64,000 nt of DNA, taken from contig NZ_CP032998.1 of the NCBI RefSeq assembly GCF_005080785.1, positions 168,679 to 232,678 on the forward strand, in the 5' to 3' direction. A program made the position numbers and the translations under genes. The notes under the pieces were generated by a model, which saw nothing but the letters and a program-made list of their open reading frames with translations, was not told where the DNA came from and searched no databases. Shown here one piece after another: positions 53,255 to 64,000 of this stretch (positions are counted from its first letter, which is position 1; each line of letters begins with the position of its first letter). The stretch comes from Buchnera aphidicola (Stegophylla sp.) (GTDB lineage: Bacteria; Pseudomonadota; Gammaproteobacteria; Enterobacterales; Enterobacteriaceae).

Positions 53255-53935
53255 TTAATATTTAAAATAATCATGTTGTTTAATATATTGAATTGCCATA
53301 TGTACTACTTCAATACAATTCATATTATTAGAATTAAGTATAATTGCATCTTTTGCTGGTTTTAATGGAGAATGTTTTCTATTTTGGTCTTGTTCATCTC
53401 TCGCTTTCATATCTTGAAATAAATTTTTAAATTCATAATTATATTTTTTTTTTTTAAATTCTTGTAATCGACGATGTACTCTATTTGTTAATGTTGCTTC
53501 TAAAAAAAATTTTATTATTGCATCTGAAAATACTACTGTACCCATATCACGACCATTAGCAACTAACCCAGGAGGTTGTCGAAATAGTCTTTGTTTATTG
53601 ACAAGATATTTTCTAATATATTTATAAGTAGCTAATTTAGATGCTATAATAGTAACTGAATTTGATATCATATATGTATTAGAAAAATTCTTATTCATAA
53701 TTTTGCATATATAACCATTTTTATAAATAAAATATTGATCTAATTTTTTTAAAAGAGGTATGATATATTCTTTAGACATAGGATTTTTTTGTTCTAAAAA
53801 CAAACATGCTAATATTCTATATAGAACACCTGATTCTAGTGAAAACCAATTTAAATATTGAGATAGTGATTGACATAATTTACTTTTTCCGGATCCAGAA
53901 AAACCATCAATTGTAATCACTGGAATCGAATTCAT
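53255..53935 (-). CDS. cmk: Cytidylate kinase
   Basis: Phosphorylates CMP and dCMP. 226 residues (E. coli 227). P-loop DGFSGSGKSKLCQSL, the CMP-binding ANGRDMGTVVF and the lid-region RDEQDQNRKHSPLKPA are intact. A good ribosome-binding sequence AGAGGT precedes ATG 53935. It sits between aroA and rpsA, the ancestral order. E. coli Cmk accepts UMP weakly, which matters because pyrH is missing from its usual locus here. Confidence 0.97.
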   Translation of the reverse strand: MNSIPVITIDGFSGSGKSKLCQSLSQYLNWFSLESGVLYRILACLFLEQKNPMSKEYIIPLLKKLDQYFIYKNGYICKIMNKNFSNTYMISNSVTIIASKLATYKYIRKYLVNKQRLFRQPPGLVANGRDMGTVVFSDAIIKFFLEATLTNRVHRRLQEFKKKKYNYEFKNLFQDMKARDEQDQNRKHSPLKPAKDAIILNSNNMNCIEVVHMAIQYIKQHDYFKY

Positions 53936-54008
53936 ACTTTATACCTCTATAATTATAATTGATAATAAATATAATATATTATTTATATTTATTAAAATAC
54001 ATTGTTGC

Positions 54009-55304
54009 TTATGATTGATATATACTCACTTTCAATAATTCGGAAAAATATTTTGGAAAAGTTTTTGAAACACATTGAGGGTTTATAATAGTAACAGGTT
54101 GATTTGACAAGGCAATTAAAGAAAAACACATTGCTATTCTATGATCATTATAAGTATTAATATGAGCATGTATGAATTTTTTAGGTGGAGTAATGCGAAT
54201 AAAATCTTTGCCTGTATATACAATAGCTCCTACTTTTCGTAATTCTGTTTTCATAGCATATAATCTATCTGTTTCTTTTACTTTCCAGTTATATATATTT
54301 CGAATGGTCGTAATACTATTGTTATAAACAAATAGTGCCAATATTGCAATTGTCATAGCACAATCAGGAATGTGATTAGCATCTAAATCTATTCCTATTA
54401 AATTACCTTTATAACATTCTATAAAATTATCGCCTTTATAAATTTTTGCTCCCATATTTTTTAAAACATCTACAAATTGAATATCTCCTTGTATGCTGTT
54501 TTTTCCTATTCCTGTTACACGTATATATTTTCCTTTAATAGCAGCAGCACTTAAAAAATAAGATGCAGAAGAAGCATCTCCTTCAATCCAATAATTACCA
54601 GGAGAAATATATTGTTGATTACCTTGAATATAAAATTGTTTATAATTATTATTATCAATATTTATTCCAAAAGATTTCATTAAATTTATAGTAATATCAA
54701 TATATGGCTTAGAAACTAAATGATTTTTTATAGATATAATAGTGTTTCGTTTTGCTAAAGGAGCAACCATTAATATTGATGTTAAAAATTGACTAGAGAT
54801 ATTTCCTTGAATGGTAATATTACCGCCTTGAAAACCTCCTAAAATACGTATGGGGGGATATTTTTTTTTTTTTAGATATTGTATACAAGCTCCTCCTTGT
54901 ATTAAAGCATCAACTAAATGATGAATGGGACGCTCTTGCATGCGTAAATCACCAGTTAATGTAATATCATTTTTGTGTAATGATAATATTCCCGTTAATG
55001 GTCTAATAGCTGTTCCAGCGTTACCTAAAAATAATGATGTTTTATGGTTATATAATACTTGAGGATTTCCTTGTATGATACAATTTTTCTTATTATTACT
55101 TAAATGATATTGTATGCCAAGAGTTTTTAAAGCGTCTAACATATAATGAATATCATCACTATCTAATAAATTTTTTAAATTAGTTTTTCCATATGATATT
55201 GATGCAATTAATAAAACTCGGTTAGAAATACTTTTAGAACCTGGTAAACATACTTCTCCATATATTGAAGATATTGGTTTTAACGTTAATTTTTTTGTGT
55301 TCAT
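54009..55304 (-). CDS. aroA: 5-enolpyruvylshikimate-3-phosphate synthase
   Basis: Sixth step of the shikimate pathway, feeding chorismate to the aromatic amino acids. 431 residues (E. coli 427). [27 protein letters not shown], the catalytic Asp region [17 protein letters not shown] and [12 protein letters not shown] are intact. A 13-base A tract (54861-54873 as T on plus) encodes KKKK. It is the third gene of the leftward run serS, serC, aroA, cmk, rpsA and supplies the trp operon's precursor route. Confidence 0.97.
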   Translation of the reverse strand: MNTKKLTLKPISSIYGEVCLPGSKSISNRVLLIASISYGKTNLKNLLDSDDIHYMLDALKTLGIQYHLSNNKKNCIIQGNPQVLYNHKTSLFLGNAGTAIRPLTGILSLHKNDITLTGDLRMQERPIHHLVDALIQGGACIQYLKKKKYPPIRILGGFQGGNITIQGNISSQFLTSILMVAPLAKRNTIISIKNHLVSKPYIDITINLMKSFGINIDNNNYKQFYIQGNQQYISPGNYWIEGDASSASYFLSAAAIKGKYIRVTGIGKNSIQGDIQFVDVLKNMGAKIYKGDNFIECYKGNLIGIDLDANHIPDCAMTIAILALFVYNNSITTIRNIYNWKVKETDRLYAMKTELRKVGAIVYTGKDFIRITPPKKFIHAHINTYNDHRIAMCFSLIALSNQPVTIINPQCVSKTFPKYFSELLKVSIYQS

Positions 55305-55383
55305 AATATTTATTTTACTAGCATATTTATATGATTGATATTATATATATGTAATATACATAAATACTTTAAGTATTTAATAA

Positions 55384-56475
55384 TTATCCGTATTTTTTTT
55401 CAAATTGTATCATAAATTGAACTAATTTTTGTACTCCAGATATTGGCATAGCATTATAAATAGAAGCTCGAAATCCACCTACAATTTTATGACCTTTGAG
55501 AAATTTTAAACCATGTTTATTTAATTTTTTCAGAAAAATATTATTTAAATGAGGTTTTTTTAATTTAAAAGTAACATTCATATTGGATCGATTACGTTGG
55601 TGAATGTTATTTATATAAAGATTACTATGATCAATTGTATCATATAATAATTTTGATTTTTGAAAATTTAATTTTTCAAAAAAATGTATTCCACCTTGCT
55701 TTTTTATCCATTTTAATACTAACCCTGATACATACCAGGAGAATGTTACTGGTGTATTAAACATAGATTGATATTTAAACAATGTTTTATAATTTAAAAT
55801 CGATGGAAATAATAGTTTATTATGAATATTTAATAATTTATGTTTTAAAATTATTACAGTCATTCCAGAAGGACCAATATTTTTTTGCGTGCTGGCATAA
55901 ATGAGATCATACTTTTGAATATTAATTTTACGAGATAATATACATGATGAAAAATCACCTACAATAATTTTATTATCAAAATTAGGTTCTTCATAAATAG
56001 CAATACCTTCAATAGTTTCATTAGGACAATAATGTATATATGCTGTATTATTACTTAAATTCCATTCTTTCATAGGCATGATAGATATTTTGTTTTCAAT
56101 TTGTGATATTACATTAATTTTACGCGGTAAACAATATTTTTTTGCTTCCAACATAGCAGAATTTGACCAGTATCCGCTATTAACATAATCAGCAGAATAA
56201 TCATTTCCTAATAAGTTTAATGGAATTGCATCAAATTGACCTCTTGCTCCTCCAGAACAAAATAATATAGTATATTGATCGGGAATATCTAATAATTCTC
56301 TTAAATATTGTTCTAATTCTTGTACAATGGTTTGAAATTCTAAACTTCTATGACTAATTTCTATTATTGATGTACCGATATTATTCCAATTTAAAAATTC
56401 ATTTTGTACTTGTTGCAATACTTCTTGGGGTAACATAGACGGTCCAGCACTAAAGTTATATATTGTTGTATTCAT
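55384..56475 (-). CDS. serC: Phosphoserine aminotransferase
   Basis: PLP enzyme of serine (and potentially pyridoxine) synthesis. 363 residues (E. coli 362). FSAGPSMLPQEVL, CSGGARGQFDAIPLNL, GDFSSCILSR and the PLP lysine in ASTQKNIGPSG are conserved, as is the C-terminal GGFRASIYNAM. It lies directly before aroA, a long-conserved serC-aroA pair. Its product serine feeds GlyA and TrpB, both encoded here; serA and serB are not in the window. Confidence 0.97.
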   Translation of the reverse strand: MNTTIYNFSAGPSMLPQEVLQQVQNEFLNWNNIGTSIIEISHRSLEFQTIVQELEQYLRELLDIPDQYTILFCSGGARGQFDAIPLNLLGNDYSADYVNSGYWSNSAMLEAKKYCLPRKINVISQIENKISIMPMKEWNLSNNTAYIHYCPNETIEGIAIYEEPNFDNKIIVGDFSSCILSRKINIQKYDLIYASTQKNIGPSGMTVIILKHKLLNIHNKLLFPSILNYKTLFKYQSMFNTPVTFSWYVSGLVLKWIKKQGGIHFFEKLNFQKSKLLYDTIDHSNLYINNIHQRNRSNMNVTFKLKKPHLNNIFLKKLNKHGLKFLKGHKIVGGFRASIYNAMPISGVQKLVQFMIQFEKKYG

Positions 56476-56525
56476 ATGATTATGTTTAATTTTATGTTTT
56501 AGTATTATAATTATAATATCAATAT

Positions 56526-57815
56526 TTATTTTATATATTTAATACCATGCATATATTTATAACGTAATACTTTTGGTATTTTAATACTTCCATCAGTATT
56601 TTGATAATTTTCTAATATTGCAGCTAATGTTCTACCAACTGCTAATCCTGATCCATTAATTGTATGAACAAATTTTTTTTTTTTTGTATATTGATCATAA
56701 TATTTTATTTGCATTCGTCTTGCTTGAAAATCAGACATATTAGAACAAGAAGATACTTCTTTATAATTGTTTTGTGAAGGAAACCATACTTCTAAATCAT
56801 ATGTTTTAGCAGATGTGAAACTAACATCTCCAGTACATAAAAGTACTTTTCGATATGGTAATTTCAATAATCGTAATATTTTTTCAGCATGAAACGTTAA
56901 ATTATCCAAAATATGCATAGAATATTTTGGATGACTGATCTGAATCATTTCAACTTTGTCAAATTGATGCATACGAATTAAACCTTGTGTATCGCGTCCA
57001 TAAGATAAATGTTCAGAACGAAAACAAGGTGTGTATGAAGTTAACATAATAGGTAAATTAATTTCAGAAATAACTGTATTTTGAAACATACTTGTTAGTG
57101 GAACTTCCGCAGTGGGTATTAAAATATATTTATTTGTATTATTTTCACTTGAAGATACATAAAATAAATCTTTTTTAAATTTAGGAAGTTGACCGGTACC
57201 ATATAAACTATTATAATTTAACAAATATGGGACATATGTTTCTGTATAACCGTGTTGCATAGTATGTATATCTAACATAAATTGTCCTAATGCTCGATAT
57301 AGTAAAGTAATTTGATCTTTCATAATAACAAATCGAGAACCAGATATTTTCACAGAAGAAAACCAATCAAAACCATTTATTTTTTTTCCTAAAGTAATAT
57401 GGTTTTGTATTTTGCAATTATATTTTTTTATTTTACCCCATACATGAAGAATTATATTATTACTAAAAGTTCTTCCTATTGGTACTGTGTTATGAGGAAG
57501 ATTCGGGATATATGATAAAAATTTTTTAATTTTTTTTTTTATTTCATATAATTTTTTTTTTTGAATAATTAAATGTTCTTTTAATTTTATAACTTCATTT
57601 TTTTTATCTGTATAATCTTTTTTTATAACTTTCATGTTTCCTATTAATTTAGATAAAAAATTATATTTAGATTGTAAACGTTCTGTTTGAAATTGTATTT
57701 TTTTTCTATTTTTTTCCATAACATGGAAAATATCTAAATTTAAAATAAAATTTTTATTTTTTATTTTTGACGTAACAATTTTTGGTTTATTACTCAATAA
57801 AAATGAATCTAACAT
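56526..57815 (-). CDS. serS: Seryl-tRNA synthetase
   Basis: Charges tRNA-Ser. 429 residues (E. coli 430). The N-terminal long coiled-coil arm (residues ~30-100) that grips the tRNA-Ser variable arm has become extremely Lys/Ile-rich and contains two 11-base A tracts. The catalytic core is normal: PTAEVPLTSMF, motif 2 TPCFRSEHLSYGRDTQGLIRMHQF given here as FRSEHLSYG and GLIRMHQFDKVE, then SSCSNMSDFQARRM and motif 3 NGSGLAVGRTLAAILENYQ. It heads the leftward gene run. Confidence 0.97.
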   Translation of the reverse strand: MLDSFLLSNKPKIVTSKIKNKNFILNLDIFHVMEKNRKKIQFQTERLQSKYNFLSKLIGNMKVIKKDYTDKKNEVIKLKEHLIIQKKKLYEIKKKIKKFLSYIPNLPHNTVPIGRTFSNNIILHVWGKIKKYNCKIQNHITLGKKINGFDWFSSVKISGSRFVIMKDQITLLYRALGQFMLDIHTMQHGYTETYVPYLLNYNSLYGTGQLPKFKKDLFYVSSSENNTNKYILIPTAEVPLTSMFQNTVISEINLPIMLTSYTPCFRSEHLSYGRDTQGLIRMHQFDKVEMIQISHPKYSMHILDNLTFHAEKILRLLKLPYRKVLLCTGDVSFTSAKTYDLEVWFPSQNNYKEVSSCSNMSDFQARRMQIKYYDQYTKKKKFVHTINGSGLAVGRTLAAILENYQNTDGSIKIPKVLRYKYMHGIKYIK

Positions 57816-58007
57816 AATATATTTAATTTTTTATTTATCACAAATTATAACATACATAAAAAATATTATCTAATTAAAACTATAATGATATATTAATTCC
57901 ATTTAATTAATATATTTTTACAAGATATGATTAATATATAATATAAAATGTATATATTTTAATTTGTATCAATAATTTAATTTAATTATATAATAGAGTA
58001 TATATTT

Positions 58008-58970
58008 GTGAAAAATAAACATATATTGCATAAAAAATTAATTATCATTGGTTCTGGCCCTGCAGGTTATACAGCAGCCATATATGCATCAAGAGCAAAT
58101 TTAAAACCTATATTAATTACTGGAATGCAAAAAGGAGGACAATTAATTACTACAAATCAAATTGAAAATTGGCCTGGAAGATTTGAAAAAACTACTGGTT
58201 TAGAATTAATGCATGATATGGAACAACATGCTATAAAATTAAAAACTATTATAGTTCCTGATCAAGTATTAAAAATAAAATTTTCCTATCCAAAATTACG
58301 TATATTCTGTGAAGAACATCAATATACTAGTTATGCATTAATTATTGCTACTGGATCTTCTCCACGTTATTTGAATTTACCTTCTGAAAAAAAATTTCTT
58401 GGAAAAGGCATATCAACATGTGCTACATGTGATGGTTTTTTTTATAAAGATAAAATAGTTGCAGTAGTAGGAGGAGGAAATACAGCTATTGAAGAAACAT
58501 TGTATTTGTCTAATATAGCTTCAAAAGTGTATTTAATACATCGTCGTAATGTTTTTAAAGCGGAAAAAATATTAGTAAATCGTTTAAAAGAAAAAATAAA
58601 ATATGGAAAAATTATTTTATATACTCCATATACTATAAAAGATATTTATGGAAATACTCAAGGAATATCATATATAAATATAGTATCCAATAATCATGTG
58701 AAATCAATTAACATATCAGCTTTATTTGTTGCTATTGGTAGTATACCAAATACACAAATATTTGAAAACAATATAAAAACTCAAAATGGATATATTCAAA
58801 CAAATATATATAATAATCAATATCATACACAAACGAATATACCTGGAGTATTTGCTGCTGGTGATGTATCAGATTATATATATAAACAAGCAATTACATC
58901 ATCTGCTAGTGGTTGTATGGCTGCATTAGATGCAGAACGATATTTAAATTGTTTAAATTTTAAAAATTAA
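58008..58970 (+). CDS. trxB: Thioredoxin reductase
   Basis: FAD enzyme that reduces thioredoxin with NADPH. 320 residues (E. coli 321). FAD-binding [15 protein letters not shown], the redox pair Cys138/Cys141 in [14 protein letters not shown]-binding [10 protein letters not shown] and HRR, and the C-terminal FAAGDVSD are intact. The start is GTG at 58008; the next in-frame ATG lies beyond the FAD-binding motif, so GTG is required. infA follows after 29 bases. Confidence 0.97.
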   Translation: MKNKHILHKKLIIIGSGPAGYTAAIYASRANLKPILITGMQKGGQLITTNQIENWPGRFEKTTGLELMHDMEQHAIKLKTIIVPDQVLKIKFSYPKLRIFCEEHQYTSYALIIATGSSPRYLNLPSEKKFLGKGISTCATCDGFFYKDKIVAVVGGGNTAIEETLYLSNIASKVYLIHRRNVFKAEKILVNRLKEKIKYGKIILYTPYTIKDIYGNTQGISYINIVSNNHVKSINISALFVAIGSIPNTQIFENNIKTQNGYIQTNIYNNQYHTQTNIPGVFAAGDVSDYIYKQAITSSASGCMAALDAERYLNCLNFKN

Positions 58971-58999
58971 AAATTTATAAAATATTAAATAGGAAATAT

Positions 59000-59215
59000 A
59001 TGAAAGAAAAAAATATTGAAATGAAAGGTAATATTATAGATACATTACCTAATACAATGTTTAAAGTACAATTAGAAAATGGACATATTATTATAGCTCA
59101 TATATCTGGAAAAATGAGGAAAAATTATATTCGTATTCTTACCGGTGATAAAGTTACAGTAGAGTTAACACCATATGATTTAACAAAAGGAAGAATTATA
59201 TTTAGAAGTAGGTAA
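59000..59215 (+). CDS. infA: Translation initiation factor IF-1
   Basis: OB-fold protein that occupies the 30S A site during initiation. 71 residues (E. coli 72). It is almost unchanged from E. coli: [33 protein letters not shown] and [13 protein letters not shown]. The opening shortens MAKEDNIEM to [12 protein letters not shown] precedes the ATG. It is probably transcribed with trxB; the E. coli neighbours aat, clpA and serW are gone. Confidence 0.98.
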   Translation: MKEKNIEMKGNIIDTLPNTMFKVQLENGHIIIAHISGKMRKNYIRILTGDKVTVELTPYDLTKGRIIFRSR

Positions 59216-59364
59216 TAATATATATTTTTAAAATATAAATATTTTATTCAATTATAAAACATTTTAATCTTACATTATATAAATTCATTAATATTTATAT
59301 AATATATTTATATAATATTTTGTAATACTAAAATTATAATTTAATTATTTAGGAAAAATCAATT

Positions 59365-61077
59365 ATGAGGAATCAATATTGTGGTCAATTAAGATTACAG
59401 GATGTAAAAAAAAATATAATATTATGTGGATGGATTAATTGTATAAGAAATTTTAAAAATTTTGTTTTTATTGATTTACGTGATTACACAGGTATAGTAC
59501 AAATATTTTTCGATTCTAAAAATAAAAAAAATTTTGATCAAATTGTTAAATTAAAAAATGAATCTTGTATTCAAGTATATGGTATTATTCAAGAAAGATC
59601 ATCACAAAATAAAAATTTCAATATAAGTACAGGTGATATCGAAGTAGTTGCAGATAAAATAAAAATTTTTAATACTTCTAATACTTTACCTATAGATTTA
59701 AACCAAAAAAATAATACAAAAATGAGACTTAAATATCGTTATTTAGATTTACGACGACCTAAAATGATAAAGAATTTGCAAATTCGTAATTACGTAACTA
59801 ATATTGTTCATATGATAATGCAAAATAATAATTTTTTAAATATTGAAACACCTATTTTAACTAAATCTACCCCAGAAGGGGCGCAAAATTATATTATTCC
59901 AAGTCGAATACATAAAGAAAAATATTATGCATTACCTCAATCACCTCAATTATTTAAACAATTATTAATGATTTCTGGAATTGATAAATATTATCAAGTT
60001 GTTAAATGTTTTCGAGATGAAGATTTACGGTCTGATCGTCAACCTGAATTTACTCAAATTGATATAGAAGCATCTTTTGTTAACCAAAAAAAAATATATT
60101 CTATTGTTGAAAATATAATAATAACGATATGGAAAAAAATTATAAATTATGATTTGAAATCATTTCCTGTTATTTCATTTCAGGAAGCCATATATAAATA
60201 TGGGTGTGATAAACCAGATTTGCGTAATCCTATGGAATTAGTAGATATACATAATTTTATTCCTCATGATTTTATAGAATATAACAATACTAATAATTTT
60301 CGTACTGCCGCTTTATTAATTCCTCAAGGACTATTATTATTGAATAAAAATAATATAGATAAATATAATACTCTTATTCAAAAATATAAAAACGTTTTTT
60401 TTATTTATATTCAAGTTAAAAATATTCAATTGAAAAAGATAGATATTCTATTTTCTCAGAAATTGTTTACAACAGATTGTTTATTACGTATTTTACAACA
60501 TGTTTGCGCCAAAAATGGAGACATTATATTAATTCTGTCTGGAAATTGTCAAATAGTAAATAAACTTTTTAGTGATTTAAGGATTATGATAGGTAATGAC
60601 ATAAAAATTACAAATAATAATATTTGGAAACCAGTATGGATTGTAGATTTTCCAATGTTTGAAAAAAATGATAATAATTGTTTTGTTTCTGTTCATCATC
60701 CGTTCACAGCGCCAAAAAAACATATAACTATTCAACAATTGCAACATAATCCGGAATCAGTGATTTCTAATTCTTATGATTTAGTAATGAATGGATATGA
60801 AATAGGTAGTGGATCAGTACGTATACATGATAAAAAAATGCAGGAGGCAGTTTTAAATATATTAGGTTTATCAATTCGAGAACAAAAAAAACAATTTGGT
60901 TTTTTTCTTGACGCATTACAATATGGAACTCCACCTCATGCAGGTATAGCATTAGGATTGGATCGAATTGTAATGTTATTAACTTATAGTGATAGTATTA
61001 AAGATGTTATTGCGTTTCCTAAAACTAATTCAGCTATATGTTTAATGACACAAGCTCCAAGTAAATTAATAAAATAA
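59365..61077 (+). CDS. aspS: Aspartyl-tRNA synthetase
   Basis: Charges tRNA-Asp; its cognate tRNA is also in this window (15054-15127). 570 residues (E. coli 590). The N-terminal OB anticodon-binding domain (residues ~1-110, [18 protein letters not shown]), class II motif 1, the motif 2 [20 protein letters not shown], the bacterial GAD insertion domain (about residues 280-410, strongly diverged and Lys/Ile-rich) and motif 3 [14 protein letters not shown] are in order. AGGA precedes the start. It is followed by nearly 800 gene-free bases. Confidence 0.97.
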   Translation: MRNQYCGQLRLQDVKKNIILCGWINCIRNFKNFVFIDLRDYTGIVQIFFDSKNKKNFDQIVKLKNESCIQVYGIIQERSSQNKNFNISTGDIEVVADKIKIFNTSNTLPIDLNQKNNTKMRLKYRYLDLRRPKMIKNLQIRNYVTNIVHMIMQNNNFLNIETPILTKSTPEGAQNYIIPSRIHKEKYYALPQSPQLFKQLLMISGIDKYYQVVKCFRDEDLRSDRQPEFTQIDIEASFVNQKKIYSIVENIIITIWKKIINYDLKSFPVISFQEAIYKYGCDKPDLRNPMELVDIHNFIPHDFIEYNNTNNFRTAALLIPQGLLLLNKNNIDKYNTLIQKYKNVFFIYIQVKNIQLKKIDILFSQKLFTTDCLLRILQHVCAKNGDIILILSGNCQIVNKLFSDLRIMIGNDIKITNNNIWKPVWIVDFPMFEKNDNNCFVSVHHPFTAPKKHITIQQLQHNPESVISNSYDLVMNGYEIGSGSVRIHDKKMQEAVLNILGLSIREQKKQFGFFLDALQYGTPPHAGIALGLDRIVMLLTYSDSIKDVIAFPKTNSAICLMTQAPSKLIK

Positions 61078-61865
61078 TCAATTTATATTTATTATATATT
61101 TGTACTATATTTAATATTTTTTTAAAATTATAATTTTATTTAAAATATAAATGTAATTATATTAATAATAATTTATTATATTTATAAAATAAAATATTGT
61201 AATATATTTGAAATAATTTATTATATTTTTTAAAATTCAGAATAATAAATATAATTATCTAAATAATAATTTTATTTTTTTAAAAATTATATATTCTGAT
61301 AATATAAAACAATTACATAAAACAAACAATTGTTTTCAATTGATAATGTAATTGGTATAAATTATTTATGAAAACATATATTTTTTAAACAAATTTATTT
61401 AACATTAGTCATAAAAATGAATAATACATATATTAATAATATTGACGCTATTTTTCATATATAATTGATTCAATTTAAAATTTTTATATTTTAATAATAT
61501 ATTAAATAATATAAATATTATTTTCATTATTAAAAATTATTGTATACATATATTAATTAAATAAAATATGTTATATTAAATTAAATTTTTAAAATATTAC
61601 TAATTTTTTAATTTTTGTATTAAATAATATTTTTGATATATTAATGATGATAATATAATTTATATTCAAATTAATTATTTAATTTAGTAAAGTTTATTCA
61701 AGTTTAAAACATTTAATTAAAAATAATATATTTCATAACATTTTATTGGATAAGTAGTATGAATATTTCTTTTAAAATTATTAATAATAACATAATTTTT
61801 ATATAATTTTATAAAAATAATATATAGATATTTTAAAAAATATAAAAATAATATGAAAATATTAA
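61078..61865. other. Gene-free tract between aspS and pykA
   Basis: 788 bases without recognisable coding sequence on either strand. As I recall, some Buchnera carry znu transporter genes here; I found no trace of the ABC signature or a Walker A motif. Only a small inverted repeat (CAATTG, TTTT, CAATTG near 61328-61343) stands out. Confidence 0.5.
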
Positions 61866-63329
61866 TTAAGTTACTCGAATAATTCGACTAGTATTAGTTT
61901 TTCCAATTTTCCCCATAATATCACCTTGAGTGACAATTACTAAATCACCAATATTTAATAATTTTTTTTTTATTAATAATTTAATAGCATTATTTGCTGC
62001 TGTTAATCCTTTATGTTTATTATTAAAGTATACTGGTATAACACCTCGATATAAAGAAACAAAATTTAATGTACATTGATGTTTAGATAAAGCAAAAATA
62101 GGTAATCCTGATGTAATACGAGACATAAGTAATGCACTTTTCCCTGATTCTGTAAGTGCAATAATAGCACTTGTTCCGTATAAATGGTTTGCAGCATACA
62201 TAGCAGACATAACAATGGTTTCTTCAATATCATAAAATTTTATATTTAAACGATGTTTAGAAACATTAATACTAGGTATTTTTTCTGCACCTTGACAGAC
62301 TTGACTCATAGAATATACAGTTTTTGATGGATATTTTCCAGTTGCTGTTTCTGCAGATAACATCACTGCATCTGTTCCATCTAATACAGCATTTGCAACA
62401 TCCATAACTTCTGCTCGTGTTGGTATAGGATTAATAATCATAGATTCCATCATTTGTGTTGCTGTAATTACAATCCTATTTAATTTTCGAGCATACTTAA
62501 TTAATTGTTTTTGCGCACTTATTAATTCAGGATCGCCAATTTCTACTCCTAAATCGCCTCGAGCTACCATAATAACATCAGAAGCCAATATCATACTTTT
62601 CATGATTTTTTTATTGGCTACAACTTCAGCTCGTTCAATTTTCGCAACTATTTTTGCATAACTACCTGATTCATGAGCTAATGATCGTGCCATAATTAAA
62701 TCTTTTGGATTTCTAGGAAATGAAATAGCTAAATAATCTACTCCAATTTTTGCAGCAAGATTAATATCTTCTCGATCTTTTTGTGTTAAAGATTTTGCAG
62801 ATAACCCTCCTCCTAATTTATTTATTCCTTTATTATTGGATAATTTTCCTCCACAAATAACACGAGTAAATATTTGAGAATTATATATACGTACTACTTT
62901 TAATTGTATTCTACCATCATCTAATAATAAAATATCATTTATTGTGACATCTTGAGGTAACTGTTTATAATCTACACCAACTTGATATTCGTTACCTTGA
63001 TTATGAGGTATATGAGGATCTAATATAAATGTATCATTTTTATGTAATAAAATATATTTTTTTTTAAACGTGGAAATTCTAATTTTTGGACCTTGTAAAT
63101 CGCCTAATAAAGCAATGTGATATCCTAATTTTTTTATTATTTTTATCGCATGAAAAGCTCTATATTCATGTTCTTCATGAGTACCATGAGAAAAATTTAA
63201 TCTTAATACATTCGCTCCTGATAAAATAACTTTTTCTAAATTATTCAATTTGTCTGTTGATGGTCCTAATGTAACAACTATTTTTGTTCTTCTTATTCTA
63301 TTTTTTGCTATTTTGTTCATCATATTCAT
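61866..63329 (-). CDS. pykA: Pyruvate kinase
   Basis: Last step of glycolysis. 487 residues (E. coli PykA 480, PykF 470). The opening [30 protein letters not shown], the catalytic Lys region [10 protein letters not shown] and Mg2+ ligands, [22 protein letters not shown] and [15 protein letters not shown] are intact. Length, the N terminus and its place next to zwf indicate PykA rather than PykF. Start ATG 63329 or the ATG three codons later. It is divergent from zwf. Confidence 0.96.
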   Translation of the reverse strand: MNMMNKIAKNRIRRTKIVVTLGPSTDKLNNLEKVILSGANVLRLNFSHGTHEEHEYRAFHAIKIIKKLGYHIALLGDLQGPKIRISTFKKKYILLHKNDTFILDPHIPHNQGNEYQVGVDYKQLPQDVTINDILLLDDGRIQLKVVRIYNSQIFTRVICGGKLSNNKGINKLGGGLSAKSLTQKDREDINLAAKIGVDYLAISFPRNPKDLIMARSLAHESGSYAKIVAKIERAEVVANKKIMKSMILASDVIMVARGDLGVEIGDPELISAQKQLIKYARKLNRIVITATQMMESMIINPIPTRAEVMDVANAVLDGTDAVMLSAETATGKYPSKTVYSMSQVCQGAEKIPSINVSKHRLNIKFYDIEETIVMSAMYAANHLYGTSAIIALTESGKSALLMSRITSGLPIFALSKHQCTLNFVSLYRGVIPVYFNNKHKGLTAANNAIKLLIKKKLLNIGDLVIVTQGDIMGKIGKTNTSRIIRVT

Positions 63330-63630
63330 GATTTTATTTTAATACGAATAATTTATAATAATATATAATTATTATAAAATTATTTCAATTATATAAAAAA
63401 TTTTCCATATATTATAATTATTATAAATAATATAATATATAAATATTTAATTAAATATTTTAATAAGTTTATATAATGTAAATAAATATTTTTAAATTAT
63501 ATATTTATTGTACATATGTGCAACTAATAATAGAACATTATAATATATATTTTAAAAATATTACACTAAATAATAATTATTATATTTTTATAATTATAAT
63601 TATATTATAATTTTACGTTATATAAAATTA
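63330..63630. promoter_or_regulatory. Divergent pykA-zwf intergenic region with an imperfect palindrome
   Basis: 301 bases must hold promoters for both genes. A 16-base imperfect palindrome, TTGTACATATGTGCAA (63508-63523), is the only ordered element I see in an otherwise AT-rich stretch. It could be an operator remnant or part of a promoter; it does not match the HexR site known from this locus in other gamma-proteobacteria. Confidence 0.35.
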
Positions 63631-64000
63631 ATGAGAGACAAAGTGAATATTAAAGATAATAAACCATATAATTTAATCATTTTTGGGGTTAAAGGTAATT
63701 TATCTTCTAAAAAACTTATACCTTCTTTATATCAATTAGAAAAATCAAATTACCTACATAAAAAGACTCAAATAATTGGTGTAGGACGAGCTAATTGGAA
63801 TAATAAAGATTATATTCAAATAACATTTAAAACATTGAAATCATTTATCAAAACAGATCTTGATAAAAAATATTGGAACATTTTTAAACAACGTTTATCT
63901 TTTTGTAATTTAGATGTATATGAAATTAAACAATTTGAAAAACTAAAAAATATATTAAAATATACAATGAATACAAATATTTATTATTTTTCTACACCAC
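63631..64000 (+). CDS. zwf: Glucose-6-phosphate 1-dehydrogenase, 5' part cut by window edge
   Basis: First step of the oxidative pentose phosphate pathway, making NADPH. 123 codons are visible of ~490. LIIFGVKGNLSSKKLIPSL aligns with E. coli LVIFGAKGDLARRKLLPSL, then QLEKSNYLHKKTQIIGVGRA and FCNLDVYE continue the match. In the dinucleotide fingerprint the conserved Asp of GxxGDL is Asn (GVKGN). The start is ATG 63631; no clear ribosome-binding site precedes it. The rest lies beyond the window. Confidence 0.94.
   Translation, partial: MRDKVNIKDNKPYNLIIFGVKGNLSSKKLIPSLYQLEKSNYLHKKTQIIGVGRANWNNKDYIQITFKTLKSFIKTDLDKKYWNIFKQRLSFCNLDVYEIKQFEKLKNILKYTMNTNIYYFSTP

Overview
The window is a very AT-rich, gene-dense bacterial chromosome segment from what is almost certainly an aphid endosymbiont, Buchnera aphidicola. 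The basis is the gene order (dapD-map-rpsB-tsf-frr-bamA relic-dnaE-proS, then 16S rRNA with tRNA-Ile/tRNA-Ala but no 23S/5S, dnaQ, gpt, grpE, smpB, tadA, era-rnc, lepA, mnmA, purB, ychE, lipB-lipA, pyrF, ribA, trpABCD, sohB, rlmN, hisS, glyA, bioD-bioB-bioA, gapA, fldA, ybgI, sucAB, gpmA, pfkA, rpsA-cmk-aroA-serC-serS, trxB, infA, aspS, pykA, zwf). Proteins read as gamma-proteobacterial orthologues, and Buchnera is known for having 16S separated from 23S-5S. Strain and aphid host cannot be told from the sequence. No transposon, phage, CRISPR array or foreign gene is visible.

Layout: 1-3951 holds dapD (cut by the window edge), map and the translation genes rpsB, tsf and frr. 3952-6860 is a decaying tract whose core is a recognisable bamA pseudogene. 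6861-11607 carries dnaE and a convergent proS that has lost its editing domain. 11608-15127 is the ribosomal region: promoter, leader, 16S, tRNA-Ile, tRNA-Ala, dnaQ and tRNA-Asp. 15234-21446 carries gpt, grpE, smpB, tadA, era, rnc and lepA. 21632-28258 carries tRNA thiolation, purine and pyrimidine, lipoate and riboflavin genes. 29300-33744 is the leftward trpDCBA operon. 33855-41919 carries sohB, rlmN, hisS, glyA and the biotin genes. 42694-51199 is central carbon metabolism (gapA, sucAB, gpmA, pfkA) with fldA. 51494-57815 is a leftward run rpsA, cmk, aroA, serC, serS. 58008-64000 carries trxB, infA, aspS, pykA and the start of zwf.

The genes fit a nutritional symbiont: tryptophan (trpDCBA, without trpEG here), chorismate (aroA), serine/glycine (serC, glyA), the lysine branch (dapD), biotin from KAPA (bioA/D/B) and riboflavin (ribA). 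Energy comes from glycolysis, the oxidative pentose phosphate entry and 2-oxoglutarate dehydrogenase, whose E2 subunit would be lipoylated by the LipB/LipA pair encoded here. Flavodoxin is a plausible electron donor for the radical-SAM enzymes BioB, LipA and RlmN.

The main oddities are reductive: a multiply broken bamA, absence of pyrH, dxr, ispU and ispG from their ancestral slots, ProRS without its insertion domain, an Asn in place of a conserved metal-binding Asp in PfkA, long A tracts inside intact genes, and a conserved RNase III stem around a 16S gene that no longer has 23S beside it. I see no convincing new multi-gene system.
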